31,711 bases of DNA from Phoronis australis (lineage: Eukaryota > Phoronida > Phoronidae): assembly GCA_002633005.1 (NCBI GenBank), contig NMRA01001174.1:1-31711 (forward strand), given 5' to 3'. Of this stretch, positions 31,501 through 31,711 are shown one piece after another. The first letter of the stretch is position 1, and every line of letters begins with the position of its first letter. The position numbers and the translations under genes are program-made. The notes beneath the pieces were generated by a model. That model saw only the letters and a program-made list of their open reading frames with translations, was not told the DNA's origin and searched no databases.

Positions 31501-31711
31501 GTAAGTATTTTGTCTGTTGATTGAATGTATGAATCCGGGTTTTTGTAATTCGCCTAGGACACATGTATAATGGTTCCACTTTCCCTGCTGTAATCAAGGA
31601 CCGGAATTTTAAGAGTTGGGTTAGATTTATAGGCCTATTTTCAGTTGTCCCCAGAGTTGCGCTGTGTATCGTCACTTGCCAATCTAATGCACTGTGATGA
31701 CGACTAGTCTG
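31501..31711 (+). other. Start of the intron after exon 14
   Basis: Begins with the strong donor gtaagtattt. An acceptor-like tattttcag near 31643 opens a phase-1 frame that soon meets a stop and does not resemble a protease, so no exon is called. Confidence 0.5.

Noticed and set aside
31640-31711. Possible exon after an acceptor-like tattttcag
   Set aside because: The phase-1 frame ends in a stop within about 20 codons and lacks the strand pattern expected after the catalytic His.

Overview
The window is metazoan nuclear DNA, probably from a marine invertebrate: AT-rich, dense in introns, with GT-AG splice sites, small inverted-repeat elements and very many copies of the octamer TACATGTA. 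The phylum cannot be fixed from sequence alone; amphioxus, molluscs, hemichordates and corals are all possible. No bacterial-style operon, tRNA, rRNA or CRISPR array was seen.

One plus-strand gene explains all convincing coding sequence. Its 14 recognised exons run from a start codon at 1049 to 31500 and join in frame into 525 codons; the 3' end lies outside the window. A short basic N-terminus (exon 1) is followed by a tandem ankyrin-repeat array (exons 2-12, one 30-34 residue repeat per exon, all junctions phase 0), an unrecognised acidic/basic linker (exon 13), and the start of a trypsin-like/HtrA-like serine protease domain (exon 14) that carries the catalytic-His motif. The predicted protein is an intracellular-type ankyrin-protease fusion.

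Layout: 1-1048 upstream DNA with a 43-bp tandem repeat; 1049-3686 exons 1-2; 3687-16404 a 12.7-kb intron holding several MITE-like elements and a diverged minus-strand repeat pair; 16405-16500 exon 3; 16688-22506 and 22508-28373 two copies of a 5.8-kb block, each with ankyrin exons of types A, B, (C) and D; 28453-29213 the last ankyrin exons; 29602-31500 linker and protease exons.

Two points matter most. First, ankyrin exons A and B differ almost only by amino-acid-changing substitutions, at the concave-surface positions known to bind targets in ankyrin proteins, while their flanking introns are almost identical. This looks like diversification of a recognition surface. Second, the 5.8-kb duplication meets exactly at a single N (22507), and a 77-bp duplication meets at the other N (15469). 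Both look like unmerged contig overlaps, so the two blocks may be two haplotypes of one locus laid end to end. The true number of ankyrin repeats is therefore uncertain, but the phase-0 structure keeps the reading frame open either way.
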